Shown here: piece by piece, positions 48,048-56,942 of the stretch | Numbering within the stretch: position 1 is the first letter of the stretch | How the letters are laid out: each line of letters begins with the position of its first letter | From: Paramoeba atlantica | Taxonomy: Eukaryota; Discosea | Assembly (NCBI GenBank): GCA_977017575.1 | Contig: CDRNVI010000036.1 | Location: forward strand, 1-64,000 | Reading direction: 5' to 3' | DNA length: 64,000 nucleotides | Made by a program: the position numbers and the translations under genes | Notes under the pieces: generated by a model | The model's input: only the letters and a program-made list of their open reading frames with translations | Told to the model about the DNA's origin: nothing | Databases searched by the model: none

Positions 48048-48857
48048 GGGAAAGGGGAGGGAGACAGAGAGAGAAAGGGAAAGATAGGGTGAAAAAAAGG
48101 AGCGAAGTTTATAGGGAAGAGTATAGGATTCTAAACGGTTTAAAACGTAGTCAGCTACCGTGTTACGAGGTGAAAAGTTTCAGGTAGATAGTAAAGATGA
48201 AAAATATGTATCACATCAAGTATACTTTGTTTATTAAAATCAGTCATTGGTAGCCGATGGACTCAATGATACGTCATATGTGTATGTGTAACACATTAGA
48301 CTCGTCTTCTTAGTTTGTCCAATTCATCATAAAGATTGATATTTGAATTTAGGCATAAATACTTTACCGTGCAAAGCGATATACTGTGCCCCCCACTTAT
48401 AGTGCCGCAGGTTTTAGTCAAATGGCCCTATGTAATGTACCATGTAAGTATGTACCGTGTAAGTGGGTGGTACCAAAAATTCAAAAAATAATTCATCGAA
48501 AATCTTTACTGTTACGAAAGAAAACTAAATGGTAAAAACTAAATGGTAAATGATAAAAAACCGAACGGTAAAAAATCAATAGTAAAGCCAAAAATCAGCC
48601 AAACTTGACAGGTTTCTACCATCTACAGTAGGGTAAGTAGGGGGGGTTGAGCTACGACGAATGCGTGGAGGGTAGCAGGAAACAAATATTTTCTATTTTA
48701 GTTGTTTCGTGAAACGTGTTTGCTTGACGTTGAAGGTTTTGTTACTGCGCTGAAAGTTTTGTTACTGCTTAAAAAGCACCGCTAATGAGGGGGGTTACCG
48801 AGGCAACGGTGGGATAGGGGGGTAGTGTTTAAAAAATGGATTGTTTTTTAATTTTCT
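48048..48857. other. intergenic region before the single hairpin repeat, no gene seen
   Basis: G/A-rich at first, then AT-rich. AAATGGTAAA-type units recur at 48525-48590 and an AAGTAGGGGGGGTT run lies near 48635. An inverted pair of GTGCC words flanks a short C-run at 48389-48407. Confidence 0.4.
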
Positions 48858-48965
48858 TTTTTAGGCTCTTCGTTAAACGCGGTGGTTGTTTTCAACTTAG
48901 AAGTCACTCATGCTGCGCGCTTCGCGTTGAAAACTACCTCCGCGTTTAACGAAGAGTCTAAAAAA
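48858..48965. repeat. conserved double-stem hairpin, copy 3
   Basis: Same orientation as copy 1 at 8783 and identical to it apart from one base in the right outer arm (GAGTCT for GAGCCT) and arm-end A count. Confidence 0.85.
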
Positions 48966-49612
48966 GAAAAATCGCGAAAAGATCATGAATAGTCTACTTT
49001 TTTGGGTGAAAACGCTGGATTTTTCGGCAAAAATTACGAAATTTCAACCCGAATTTGGGCCGTTTTTGATGCGTTACCAGTAGGGGCAGGAGGCGAATCT
49101 GACGAAAAAAACGTCGTAGAATGGTAGCTGAGGTCCAAACCTCTTAAAATGCGTTTTAGGAGTCGATTTTGGAAAAATATTATTTTGGCTTTTTTTCGGG
49201 TTAATTTTTTTTTTTTTTGGTCACCCCAAAAATTTCGGAATTTTTGACCATGTCGGACCCCTCCTGCGCATACCAGGGGGGGGTACCCCCAGGGGGGGGG
49301 GTGGAAAATTATCGCCGCGGCCTACTCTACCACTTCCCTGCGCTTGGTTTCGAAAAGCAAAAAATTCGAAAAAAAATTCGCGACGTATGCCCCTCCCCTT
49401 GGACCCCCCCTAGACCCCGCATTTTTTTCAATTTTTTTTTTCAGTTTTGGACCACCGGAGCCCCCTTTTATATTTTTTTCTTCTATTATATTACTGTGTT
49501 TCTCTTTATATTTTCACTGTTTTTGTTCACTTTTTTTGCAATAATCGAGGGTAGAGCGGTAGTTATACAACCACCGCAATAATCAAGGGTAGAGCAGTAG
49601 TTGTGTAACCAG
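48858..49612. mobile_element. single copy of the non-coding hairpin repeat element
   Basis: About 750 bases. It starts with the conserved hairpin (48858-48965), continues with the AATCGCGAAAAGATCATG and GGAGGCGAATCTGACG modules, a CCAGGGGGGGGGTACCCCCA tract and a CTACTCTACCACTTCC module, and ends with two tandem ~38-bp units (CGAGGGTAGAGCGGTAGTT near 49547 and CAAGGGTAGAGCAGTAGTT near 49584). The end matches 10868-10892. No open frame is convincing. Sequence left of the hairpin differs from that at the other loci, so the hairpin marks the 5' end. Confidence 0.7.
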
Positions 49613-49812
49613 ACAAATATTGGCTAACAAGTGATCCGAAAAGAAACTATTATTCTTGTAATGCGAGTAACGTAACAAAAACTCATGTATGTGTGTAGGG
49701 GATTCTGTCCGTGGACAATGTTCTATGTCGAATCGACATAGGAAATCAGATACAAGTAAAGTCTATAAGCCCATGGTGCGCAGAATAAACTCGTGAAAAG
49801 CAAGTGCGCCTT

Positions 49813-50598
49813 CTAGAGATGTTGTGTCACTTGCCTTTGACTTGGAGGAATATACTTCGGACGTCCTGATCCCGAAGTAGAATCATTGGACGCCAACTTT
49901 AAGTTTAATGGTAAAGCACATACATTTTCCTGGTGTTTGGTCTCGTGTTCTGCTGAAAGAGATGCCGTTTTCTTTGCATATTCGTTTTTATCAGAGCTCG
50001 CCGATTCAATTGCTCCGGTATTATTTCCTGACTGTCTCTGGCTAGGTGGCACATACTTTCCTTTAGCAGACCCCGATGGGGATACAACAGGCGCTGTGAC
50101 GTGGGTTTTTCCCTCTTGAACCCCTACAGGTGAATCATATCTCAGCTCTTCTTGGAGGGTTCGAGATAGCACGAGCTCTGTGTCAGTCCCAGAAGCGTTT
50201 CCCATCTGATTTCCCTCATTCTTTCGTATGTTCTTAGGTTTGTTTTCCCTACTTTCTGTGTCGCCCAATGCAGGCCAATTTATAGCGTCCATGCGGGCCT
50301 CAGAGGTTTGACCACCACGAGCACGAAAGAGCTTAGGACCAGAGTCGACTTGCAATGCGGATATAACATCATCCAGAGGCTCACTATCACTGGGGCTTGC
50401 ATGCTCAATTGGAGAATGTACAGCTTCCTTTTCAATAACCTGAATATCAGAAGGTTCGTCAAGGTGTATCGATACACTGGATTGTGAAAAAGACGACTCA
50501 CCTGAAAAAGCATCTCTACGGGTCACTGAATCTCCAACGCCGGCCTTGGCCTTCTTTTTATCTGTTTTGGCAAAGAGGACACTAAGCTTATTGGACAT
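49813..50598 (-). CDS. CDV3-like low-complexity protein
   Basis: 261 residues from ATG 50598. The start LSVLFAKTDKKKAKAG resembles the FFAKRDKKKKK start of CDV3. Mostly disordered, Ser/Glu/Gly-rich. It has INWPALGDTE near 105 and two repeats of GKYVPPSQRQ / PKYIPPSQRQ near 190 and at the C-terminus, recalling the YRPPGAR and FPSL motifs of CDV3 and of eIF4F-associated proteins. Function is not established; CDV3 is a poorly understood cytosolic protein. The alternative is an unrelated RNA-binding, disordered protein. An upstream in-frame hydrophobic stretch is unlikely to be translated. Confidence 0.55.
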   Translation of the reverse strand: MSNKLSVLFAKTDKKKAKAGVGDSVTRRDAFSGESSFSQSSVSIHLDEPSDIQVIEKEAVHSPIEHASPSDSEPLDDVISALQVDSGPKLFRARGGQTSEARMDAINWPALGDTESRENKPKNIRKNEGNQMGNASGTDTELVLSRTLQEELRYDSPVGVQEGKTHVTAPVVSPSGSAKGKYVPPSQRQSGNNTGAIESASSDKNEYAKKTASLSAEHETKHQENVCALPLNLKLASNDSTSGSGRPKYIPPSQRQVTQHL

Positions 50599-51323
50599 AG
50601 ATAAGTGGTGTACTCGGACTATAAAAAACAATTCCCTATGCCATGATATCCGCCAAAAAATTAGAAGCAAGTTTGTAGTGCCTTTTAAATGACAAGATAC
50701 AGGGGGGATCAGCTCGCTCTGGGGGGGTCTAAAAATTTTAATACATGGCCAATTTTAGAAAATAATAGCGCATTCGAGAGCTCTCACATAGCCCTCTAGT
50801 GGAATACATATCGTTTACCGTATATTTAGCAGTATCGTAAAATGGTAAGAGGGCCAAAAACGTCAATTGCAAATTTTTTAAGAAATTTCACCTTTTTGGC
50901 ATAAAATTGAGCAGACGAACATAGTACCCACAGTGCCCCCCCCCTCCTTCTCCAGAACAATCCTCATTCTGTTTGGCAGACTTTTTAATGTGCGTTCAAC
51001 GAAACCAACTTCACTAAGCAGCTTATTGTACGAAGCTGTGATGGATTCTTTCAATAAAATGACCCTTTCAATAAAATGACCCTGTTTTCTCGAAATCTTC
51101 AACTAACAGCATTCTGTGTGTCAGTTTTGTTTTTCCTGAGGGTGAGAAATGGGTCTCAGAGAACAGGAAAAATCCTCTAAGATTTAGCCTCCTCTAATCA
51201 CCTCTCGATCAAAACTTTCTCCCTCAGACTACGCTAAGATCCCATCTGTCATTGTTGAAATTTGACAACAAAATTCTTCCATTTTACTAATACGAAACAA
51301 AAATGAGTGATGGTACATTATAT

Positions 51324-51548
51324 TTAGCGGACACCCGCCTTCCACCACTCTTTTACCGCGGAGGATAGTATCGCGGCGTTGCCTTTTTGAACAGCAACAT
51401 TAATGGCTTGTAGTGCATGACGCAGGAAACCTTTCCTGTCATACGTACACCTTGCGATCTCCTTTAGGAGGAGTACGGTGCGCTTCCCTGCTACACCATA
51501 AACGGTAAATGCAACGGGGTAGAAATGCATACCCCTTTTCGTGGCCAT
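51324..51548 (-). pseudogene. possible retrotransposon C-terminal fragment
   Basis: A 74-codon frame from ATG 51548 reads FYPVAFTVYGVAGKRTVLLL and FLRHALQAINVAVQKGNAAI. This resembles the C-terminal tail of some non-LTR reverse transcriptases (FVPFVxExxGxxxxxAxxFL and RxxVAxxxGNA). No RT core is present nearby, so it would be a relic. Confidence 0.3.
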
Positions 51549-52082
51549 TTCACTACGCTTTTACTTTCAAGCTTTCCACCTTTTCTAGAGTGTTGCCAGG
51601 CGCTACCCATTCAGCCTTAACATAAAAAGGGGCGAGGGGGTTCCATTTTTGACAATGATAATGGATGTAATCCCCAATTTGGCATTGATATAATGTAGTA
51701 TAGAAAAGAATATTAAGAAACTTGGATTCTAAATAAACGAACTTTTATATTCGAAAACACACCAGTTTCCACTTCTTGTAGATAAACATTCTTATAAATA
51801 AAATACGGCTGTTTCTTAATATAGGCCTTCCATTCAATATACTTACGAATGGGTTTTAAATACATGTTCAAAAATTTATCACTTGTAAATATGGGAATAA
51901 TAGTCCTACAAATATAATTAGAATATAAATTCAAGTATGTTTATTCGAGTTCTATTCACACGTAAATAGCCATATAGAGAAATGGGGGATTACTAACACA
52001 GGTTCACATTCTATCATGGCCAGCAAAATGATCTGACTTCGTGTAAGATTATTGATGGCATATTTACTACCAGCATTCCGGG

Positions 52083-52330
52083 TTATTGTGCCCCCCCCGG
52101 CACAATAACTAGCCATCATAAAAGGGTTTACTATCATGGACAAAAACACCTCTGAAAAGTGAAAGCTATGTGGTGATTTTTTTTGACTTAAATAGTGCTT
52201 TGACTACCGCAATATCGTACGTGCCTGGTCGGCAGCAGTGGCGAAAACTTCTTGGTCACCTCTTTTCTGTCGGGGGGGGGCACAATAATAGCGGTCGTTC
52301 CGACTTATTGTGCCCCCGCCGGTACAATAA
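52083..52330. repeat. hairpins built from TTATTGTGCC and its complement with G/C runs
   Basis: 52083-52108: TTATTGTGCC, six C, GGCACAATAA (perfect 10-bp stem). 52276-52317: GGGGGCACAATAA and TTATTGTGCCCCC (perfect 13-bp stem). 52305-52330: TTATTGTGCC and GGTACAATAA. The same word is thus used in alternative stems. Confidence 0.8.
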
Positions 52331-52575
52331 TTGGCTATAGGCACATTAACCCGGAACAGGGTTTAATAGCATATTTTTCAAATAGTGGGGGCATGTTCTG
52401 ATCATTCGGGGAAATACAGCCGACGTCCAGAGCTCCAGAAAAAGGCATTGTGATGCTGATCAATCAAACGGCTGAGAATCCACCGATTTTTGATACAGTA
52501 CTATTTTTATGAGAGTTTGTTGCTTTTTGGAAAGCCGAAGAAGTAGCACCAAAAACAAACACAAGGTCATTCGCC

Positions 52576-53283
52576 TTAACTAATATCCTGATATTTATCC
52601 CGAGACAAAAATTGGACGCTTGTCCCCAGATATTCTAATAGTGATTGCAAACACTGCTCTAGACCTGAGTGCGTGCCGACGGGTAGAGTACCATAAAAAG
52701 AGGCGTACTTCTTTAGAATATGGGGCAGAAGGGAGATTAAGCGAACAAGATACTCAACGGGAGCAAGTGTCGCCACTTTCTCTACCTCAACGCTACATTT
52801 GTATTCTTGTTCTTCGGAACTCATGTCCTTGTCTACGCTTCTTTTGTGTTTCTCCCCTTTTTGTGATTTACTTTGACCGTGCCGTGCTGTATGTAAATGG
52901 GTAGTGTCAATGAAACTTGCAAAATATCTTTGTTCAGCCGACGTGCTTGCCAAAGAATTAGGAAGCGTAAAGAACAAAAGTTCCTTCAAGAAACATATAA
53001 CACTGCGAATTGTGCAAGCTTCAGCTTGTCGTATCATTTGTTCATACCACTCTTCCAGAACATCAGCAACAGATACGTATGGAGCCCTTTGCATCTGCAC
53101 GTTAAAATGCCTATCTTTTCCTTCACACTTAGTCGAATTCTGAGTAAATGGTATGCAGCTTTCCTCTACTGCCGCATTATATGCGCCACGTAATACTTTT
53201 TTGAGCTTCAATGAAAATGTTAAGTGCATGCTGTTCGACTCTGTTTTTTTGACAGGAACTTGAAATTGGTCCAATAAGCTCAT
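52576..53283 (-). CDS. MRG-domain chromatin protein (Eaf3/MRG15-like)
   Basis: 235 residues from ATG 53283. The MRG pattern is spread over the whole protein: VSVADVLEEWYEQMIRQ (about 70-86), FFTLPNSLASTSAEQRYF (about 104-121; the cavity-forming region), then APVEYLVRLISLLPHIL and the closing LQSLLEYLGTSVQFLS. There is no N-terminal chromodomain, so it resembles short MRG proteins of protists. MRG proteins join NuA4 acetyltransferase and Rpd3S-type deacetylase complexes. With the YEATS protein at 22.7 kb, two candidate NuA4 members are in one array. Confidence 0.75.
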   Translation of the reverse strand: MSLLDQFQVPVKKTESNSMHLTFSLKLKKVLRGAYNAAVEESCIPFTQNSTKCEGKDRHFNVQMQRAPYVSVADVLEEWYEQMIRQAEACTIRSVICFLKELLFFTLPNSLASTSAEQRYFASFIDTTHLHTARHGQSKSQKGEKHKRSVDKDMSSEEQEYKCSVEVEKVATLAPVEYLVRLISLLPHILKKYASFYGTLPVGTHSGLEQCLQSLLEYLGTSVQFLSRDKYQDIS

Positions 53284-53809
53284 GCTCCAAGAAGGTAGAG
53301 AATACAATGAATTGATAATGCTTAAGAGTCAATGTTCAATCTTTCTTATGTAGCCTTCTTAGGTAGTCAATCGTCTTATGTAGAGTAGTACATACAGTGT
53401 GTAGAACATGCATTATTACCACCTACGTAAACACGCTAGATACCGGTTCCAAGCCCGGCGTCGCTTTGTTGATAATTAATAGCATTGAAGCGTGAGGAAG
53501 ATACATGTAGAACTACATGATGAAAATACTGCATGTACTAGATAATATTATCTTGAAAGATGATATTACCTAGGAAGACAATTATATTATCTTGCGCTGA
53601 CTATTTATGATTTCGATATGTCTGATCATACAATGTAAGTGTGTAAGCACCAATTAAATGCGTGCGGTCACGACGTCTCCATTATAGCGAGGATTGAGTC
53701 AAAAAAGATCGTGTTAGAACTTTACTGACCATTCCTGCATCTCACATTTTATGCGGCTTGCGCAAGTACAGATTAGTATGCAGTGATAGATAAACCGTTT
53801 ACGCAAATG
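53284..53809. other. intergenic region with a 17-bp-arm hairpin
   Basis: CTAGATAATATTATCTT and AAGATGATATTACCTAG (53538-53573) pair with two mismatches. No gene. Confidence 0.5.
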
Positions 53810-54208
53810 TCAGACTAGTAAAGCAAAAATCAAAAGCAAAGTAAGTATTAATATGCCAATAATGATACAAACTAGCTTCGTTTTCGTCGATTGCCGACTA
53901 AGAAACTTGCTCACTCGAAGATTCAGAGATTGTACCTTGGACATTAATTTATCTAAAGAGCCTTCAAGATCTTTTCTTGCTCCTTCATCCTCTTCTAAAG
54001 CGAAGCGAATATCCTCGGCTGCCTCACGTACTCGCTGTACACCCCCGCCAAGAGATTCAATCTGTGCTTCTTGCTGGACCAGCATTTCCTGCGTCGAAGC
54101 GGGAGGATGAACTCGATCGATCTCGTTCTGACTCATGTGTTCATTCCATCTTACGCTAGATATAGGAAGCCCATTAGGTTGATTAGGCAAAGAATCTTCT
54201 GAAGTCAT
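53810..54208 (-). CDS. Qc-type SNARE, tail-anchored
   Basis: 132 residues from ATG 54208. A SNARE helix of about 60 residues (residues 44-106, starting QEMLVQQEAQIESLGGGVQR) is followed by a C-terminal anchor (VCIIIGILILTLLLIFALLV). The heptad spacing and start fit Qc-SNAREs such as syntaxin-8 or Bet1-like. Where the zero layer should have Gln, the stretch FALEEDEGARKDL offers Glu/Asp, so the usual ionic-layer residue may be missing. Compartment unknown. Confidence 0.7.
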   Translation of the reverse strand: MTSEDSLPNQPNGLPISSVRWNEHMSQNEIDRVHPPASTQEMLVQQEAQIESLGGGVQRVREAAEDIRFALEEDEGARKDLEGSLDKLMSKVQSLNLRVSKFLSRQSTKTKLVCIIIGILILTLLLIFALLV

Positions 54209-54435
54209 ATAAGTTCTGTAAATGTGTAGTTCGCTCCTGCTATCAAATCCCTTTGTAGTAAAATCCTTAGGTGTCAAAGCTTAAAATCTTTCATGGAAGA
54301 AATACGCAATGTAACTACAAAGTAGCTATATCATGAAGGACAGCTTAAACCTTTTGTCGTCTTAAGTGAATTGGTTTATAGAAAGCATGTCTATAAGAAG
54401 TGGGGAGTAGCTTCATAATTCTATATCAGTCTCGG

Positions 54436-55545
54436 TCAGGCTTGCTTCCCAATTTGGGCTTTTTTGCGCCAGTGATGCATTCCATAATGACACAAAGATT
54501 CAACCACAGACAATGCGACATAAACCCCGGCAGCAATTGAACTAAGATACAGCAGAAAGTGGAATATGCTACGATACGGCGAGCGTTGCGTAACGCGAAG
54601 AAGTAGTGGACTAAATTCATAGCTTAGGTAAACTCCAGGAATGTGAGGTGCCTGCTCCGTTATTTTTTTTACATGCCTCGCTACACTGTACTGTGTGTGA
54701 TTCCACACCGTACCGTTGCGGTTGCATAACATCGTGCGTACGGCTTGCAGAATATAGTGATGCACATACGAATGGCCTGACTCAGGGGTAACAAATCCCG
54801 AGATGGTGGATGCCACTGTATCTGGCGTATCCCCAAAACTCAGGTGGTGAAACGAGTGACGAACATCCACATCGGGTCGAGCCTCTCTTTCAGTTTGATT
54901 GTTTGTATGAAGTTGAGCGTCCAGTACGGTGATACCCGCTACCGATCGCATCGGTCCCGCGTGAATGCGAAGGCTCCCTTTCGGGAGTGTCACGGGTATG
55001 CAAGCCGAGACGCGACAACCGGAGCCCTCGTGGGTGTACGGTACCTCGGCCACACACTGTGAGTAGTGTTCCAAAGGAAGTGGCATCCACCCTTTCGTGA
55101 GATATGCGCGGATTATGTCCTCACAACTCTCACAGCACTGTAAATCGTTCGACTCTGCACCGTAGCATGAACCACACGTATGAGGTTTAGGCTTTTGAAC
55201 GGGACGTGTCGATTGCGCATTGAAGGGCGTGAGCAGCGGGACACGCGAGACGTTGTCGTTAATATTGCGGACAACCCCCGAGGCGTCGTGAAGCTCAAAG
55301 TAGAGTTCGTCACAGTGTGCTGCTGGAAAGGTCATGTTGAAGTTGAGTGGGATTTGGTGTTCGACCTCGAGGGAGTTACTAACGTGTGAGATGGTCTCGG
55401 TTGAGAGGTAGTAGTCGGTCTCGATCCACAGAACAAGGCCCATGAAAAGACATAAAAGAAGGGTAAAGGAGGCACCGCGAAAAGTTTTCGTGCGTGCCTC
55501 GTCGTATCGCGAGTGATAGCCTTCGTAGAGTGAGGACAATGACAT
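54436..55545 (-). CDS. ERV46: ERV46/ERGIC3 cargo receptor
   Basis: 369 residues from ATG 55545. The sequence has the ERV architecture: short cytosolic start with SRYDEARTKTFRGASFTLLL and a first membrane helix (about 26-45), a large lumenal domain, and a second helix near 330-350. Lumenal cysteines follow the ERV46 set: CGSCYGAES, LQCCESCEDIIRAY, GWMPL and SGCRVSACIPV. The C-terminus is cytosolic and ends in GKQA. ERV46 forms a complex with ERV41 that cycles between ER and Golgi in COPI/COPII vesicles and retrieves cargo. TTG upstream at 55617 ignored. Confidence 0.92.
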   Translation of the reverse strand: MSLSSLYEGYHSRYDEARTKTFRGASFTLLLCLFMGLVLWIETDYYLSTETISHVSNSLEVEHQIPLNFNMTFPAAHCDELYFELHDASGVVRNINDNVSRVPLLTPFNAQSTRPVQKPKPHTCGSCYGAESNDLQCCESCEDIIRAYLTKGWMPLPLEHYSQCVAEVPYTHEGSGCRVSACIPVTLPKGSLRIHAGPMRSVAGITVLDAQLHTNNQTEREARPDVDVRHSFHHLSFGDTPDTVASTISGFVTPESGHSYVHHYILQAVRTMLCNRNGTVWNHTQYSVARHVKKITEQAPHIPGVYLSYEFSPLLLRVTQRSPYRSIFHFLLYLSSIAAGVYVALSVVESLCHYGMHHWRKKAQIGKQA

Positions 55546-56049
55546 CGGTGCGTAGGAGTGTCGACTTTTCTTTCGCAAATTAACTCGGTGGCATCTTAGG
55601 ATGAGGCTTTGGTCCAAATAGTTTCATTCGCTTTCAACAGGAAAGCAGATAAAATCTGAAAAGTGCATAAAATGAAAAAGATATGGCAGATATAGAAGAG
55701 GCCACATTTACGGACTTTCTATTTCGCGTTGTTTAGTTTAAGGAGCACAATCAGACGCAAACAAATCAATTTCTCTCAATTTTTTAAGATGTGTTTTTCA
55801 TAGTAGGTTTTACTTGAATTTTGAATTGTAAGAATAAGAAATGGTGGGTAACAAAAGGTACGATAAAAAGAGTTTTATACGAAGTTAATGGGATCACTGC
55901 ATATTCACACAAGCTAGTTCTGCGCGTAATCAGCAACATAGAATAAATGAAATACCTGGTATATCGGTCTTTGTACACGTACGATCGGTATTCACGAACG
56001 TACGAGAATAATAGTAGTCATTTTTACATTATTTGTACACATAAGGCTT
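55546..56049. other. intergenic spacer, nothing recognised
   Basis: About 500 AT-rich bases. A small frame near 55784-55978 is not supported. Confidence 0.4.
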
Positions 56050-56475
56050 TCAATCTCCCACCACAGCGCCTTGATTCTTCAAAACCCACCCATTTCGCAT
56101 CATCTTCGTCATGTAGACCGCGTAACCTAGACCCCCGCCTATAATCCCTGTCATGGGTAACCACGAGTACATTACCCAATACGACTTTCGAATGTTATAA
56201 TGTCCAGCGCCAAACCATGAGCCAGGATGGATCGTCTCCACATGCCTGCTCGGCCGTTTGGACTGGAATGGTAGGAACGGGTCGGTATAGTTGTACGCCT
56301 TCCAGCCCAGACGCTCCTTTCGGTAATTCATCTCCTTGTGGGATGTGGCACACATGCGGAAGCCGGTGAGAGGTCCCCCTTTGGGTGTGAGTGACGCGCG
56401 AGCGGTGTGTGGCCTTCCGGAATCCTCCACAACAGCAACAGTTTCACCATAGAGATAAGCGGAAGGAGAGATCAT
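56050..56475 (-). CDS. small one-TM protein, possibly mitochondrial
   Basis: 141 residues from ATG 56475. The first 60 residues are polar; RKERLGWKAYNYTDPFLPF and HPGSWFGAGHYNIRKSY follow. One membrane helix lies near 103-125 (WLPMTGIIGGGLGYAVYMTK) and a short tail ends in VVGD. Size and layout resemble accessory subunits of respiratory complexes in the inner mitochondrial membrane, but no family is recognised. It is a conserved-looking, compact gene in array orientation. Confidence 0.6.
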   Translation of the reverse strand: MISPSAYLYGETVAVVEDSGRPHTARASLTPKGGPLTGFRMCATSHKEMNYRKERLGWKAYNYTDPFLPFQSKRPSRHVETIHPGSWFGAGHYNIRKSYWVMYSWLPMTGIIGGGLGYAVYMTKMMRNGWVLKNQGAVVGD

Positions 56476-56942
56476 AAATATCGATGATGATCAAGATAGG
56501 TTGCGGGTTCGTTTATCGTCGAGTTCGCTGTATCGATCCGAAGAATAGAATAGAATTAAAAAAATCTTAGCTAAAAAAAATGGAAAATGACATGATCAAG
56601 TTTGAAATATGGTTCACAAAACGGGCTCATAAAATTAGAAATGTATGTTCGAGTATCTTTCGGGACCTGGAATGTAGATTCAGAAAGAATCAAAAATAAG
56701 GCAAAAATTTGCACGCCATTCTACAAACAGGTGTGTAGACAAGTTCGCTTAACCACTAAATTCATTTCATTGATTTTTAGGACACCACAGAGGCCAATGA
56801 AGATTAAAAAAAAACAAGAGTAGGTGAACATCACGGCCTCAAGGCAACCATTTACCCTACACGATTTACAACAGGGAATAAAGTATCCAGAGGACGCGTC
56901 CTTCCATAATATCATTGATTGAGTGCAGAGTGCCTTCCGCTT
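56476..56942. other. intergenic spacer, nothing recognised
   Basis: About 470 AT-rich bases; a plus-strand frame is unsupported. Confidence 0.4.

Larger units (their letters stand above)
50599..52575. other. 2-kb region without a clear gene; G/C-run hairpins and a retroelement scrap
   Basis: G-runs at 50702 and 50720, a C-run at 50939, then AT-rich DNA. Near 52083-52330 there are several TTATTGTGCC/GGCACAATAA pairs (listed separately). Small frames at 51713 and 51952 are AT-rich and unsupported. Confidence 0.45.

Noticed and set aside
47310-48090. Several overlapping frames of 80-177 codons on both strands
   Set aside because: Extreme GC removes stop codons; only the eIF4E frame has a recognisable fold.
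49540-49612. GGTAGAGCGGTAG resembling a tRNA A-box, suggesting a tRNA-derived SINE
   Set aside because: No matching B-box at proper distance and the word lies at the element's 3' end, within a palindrome.
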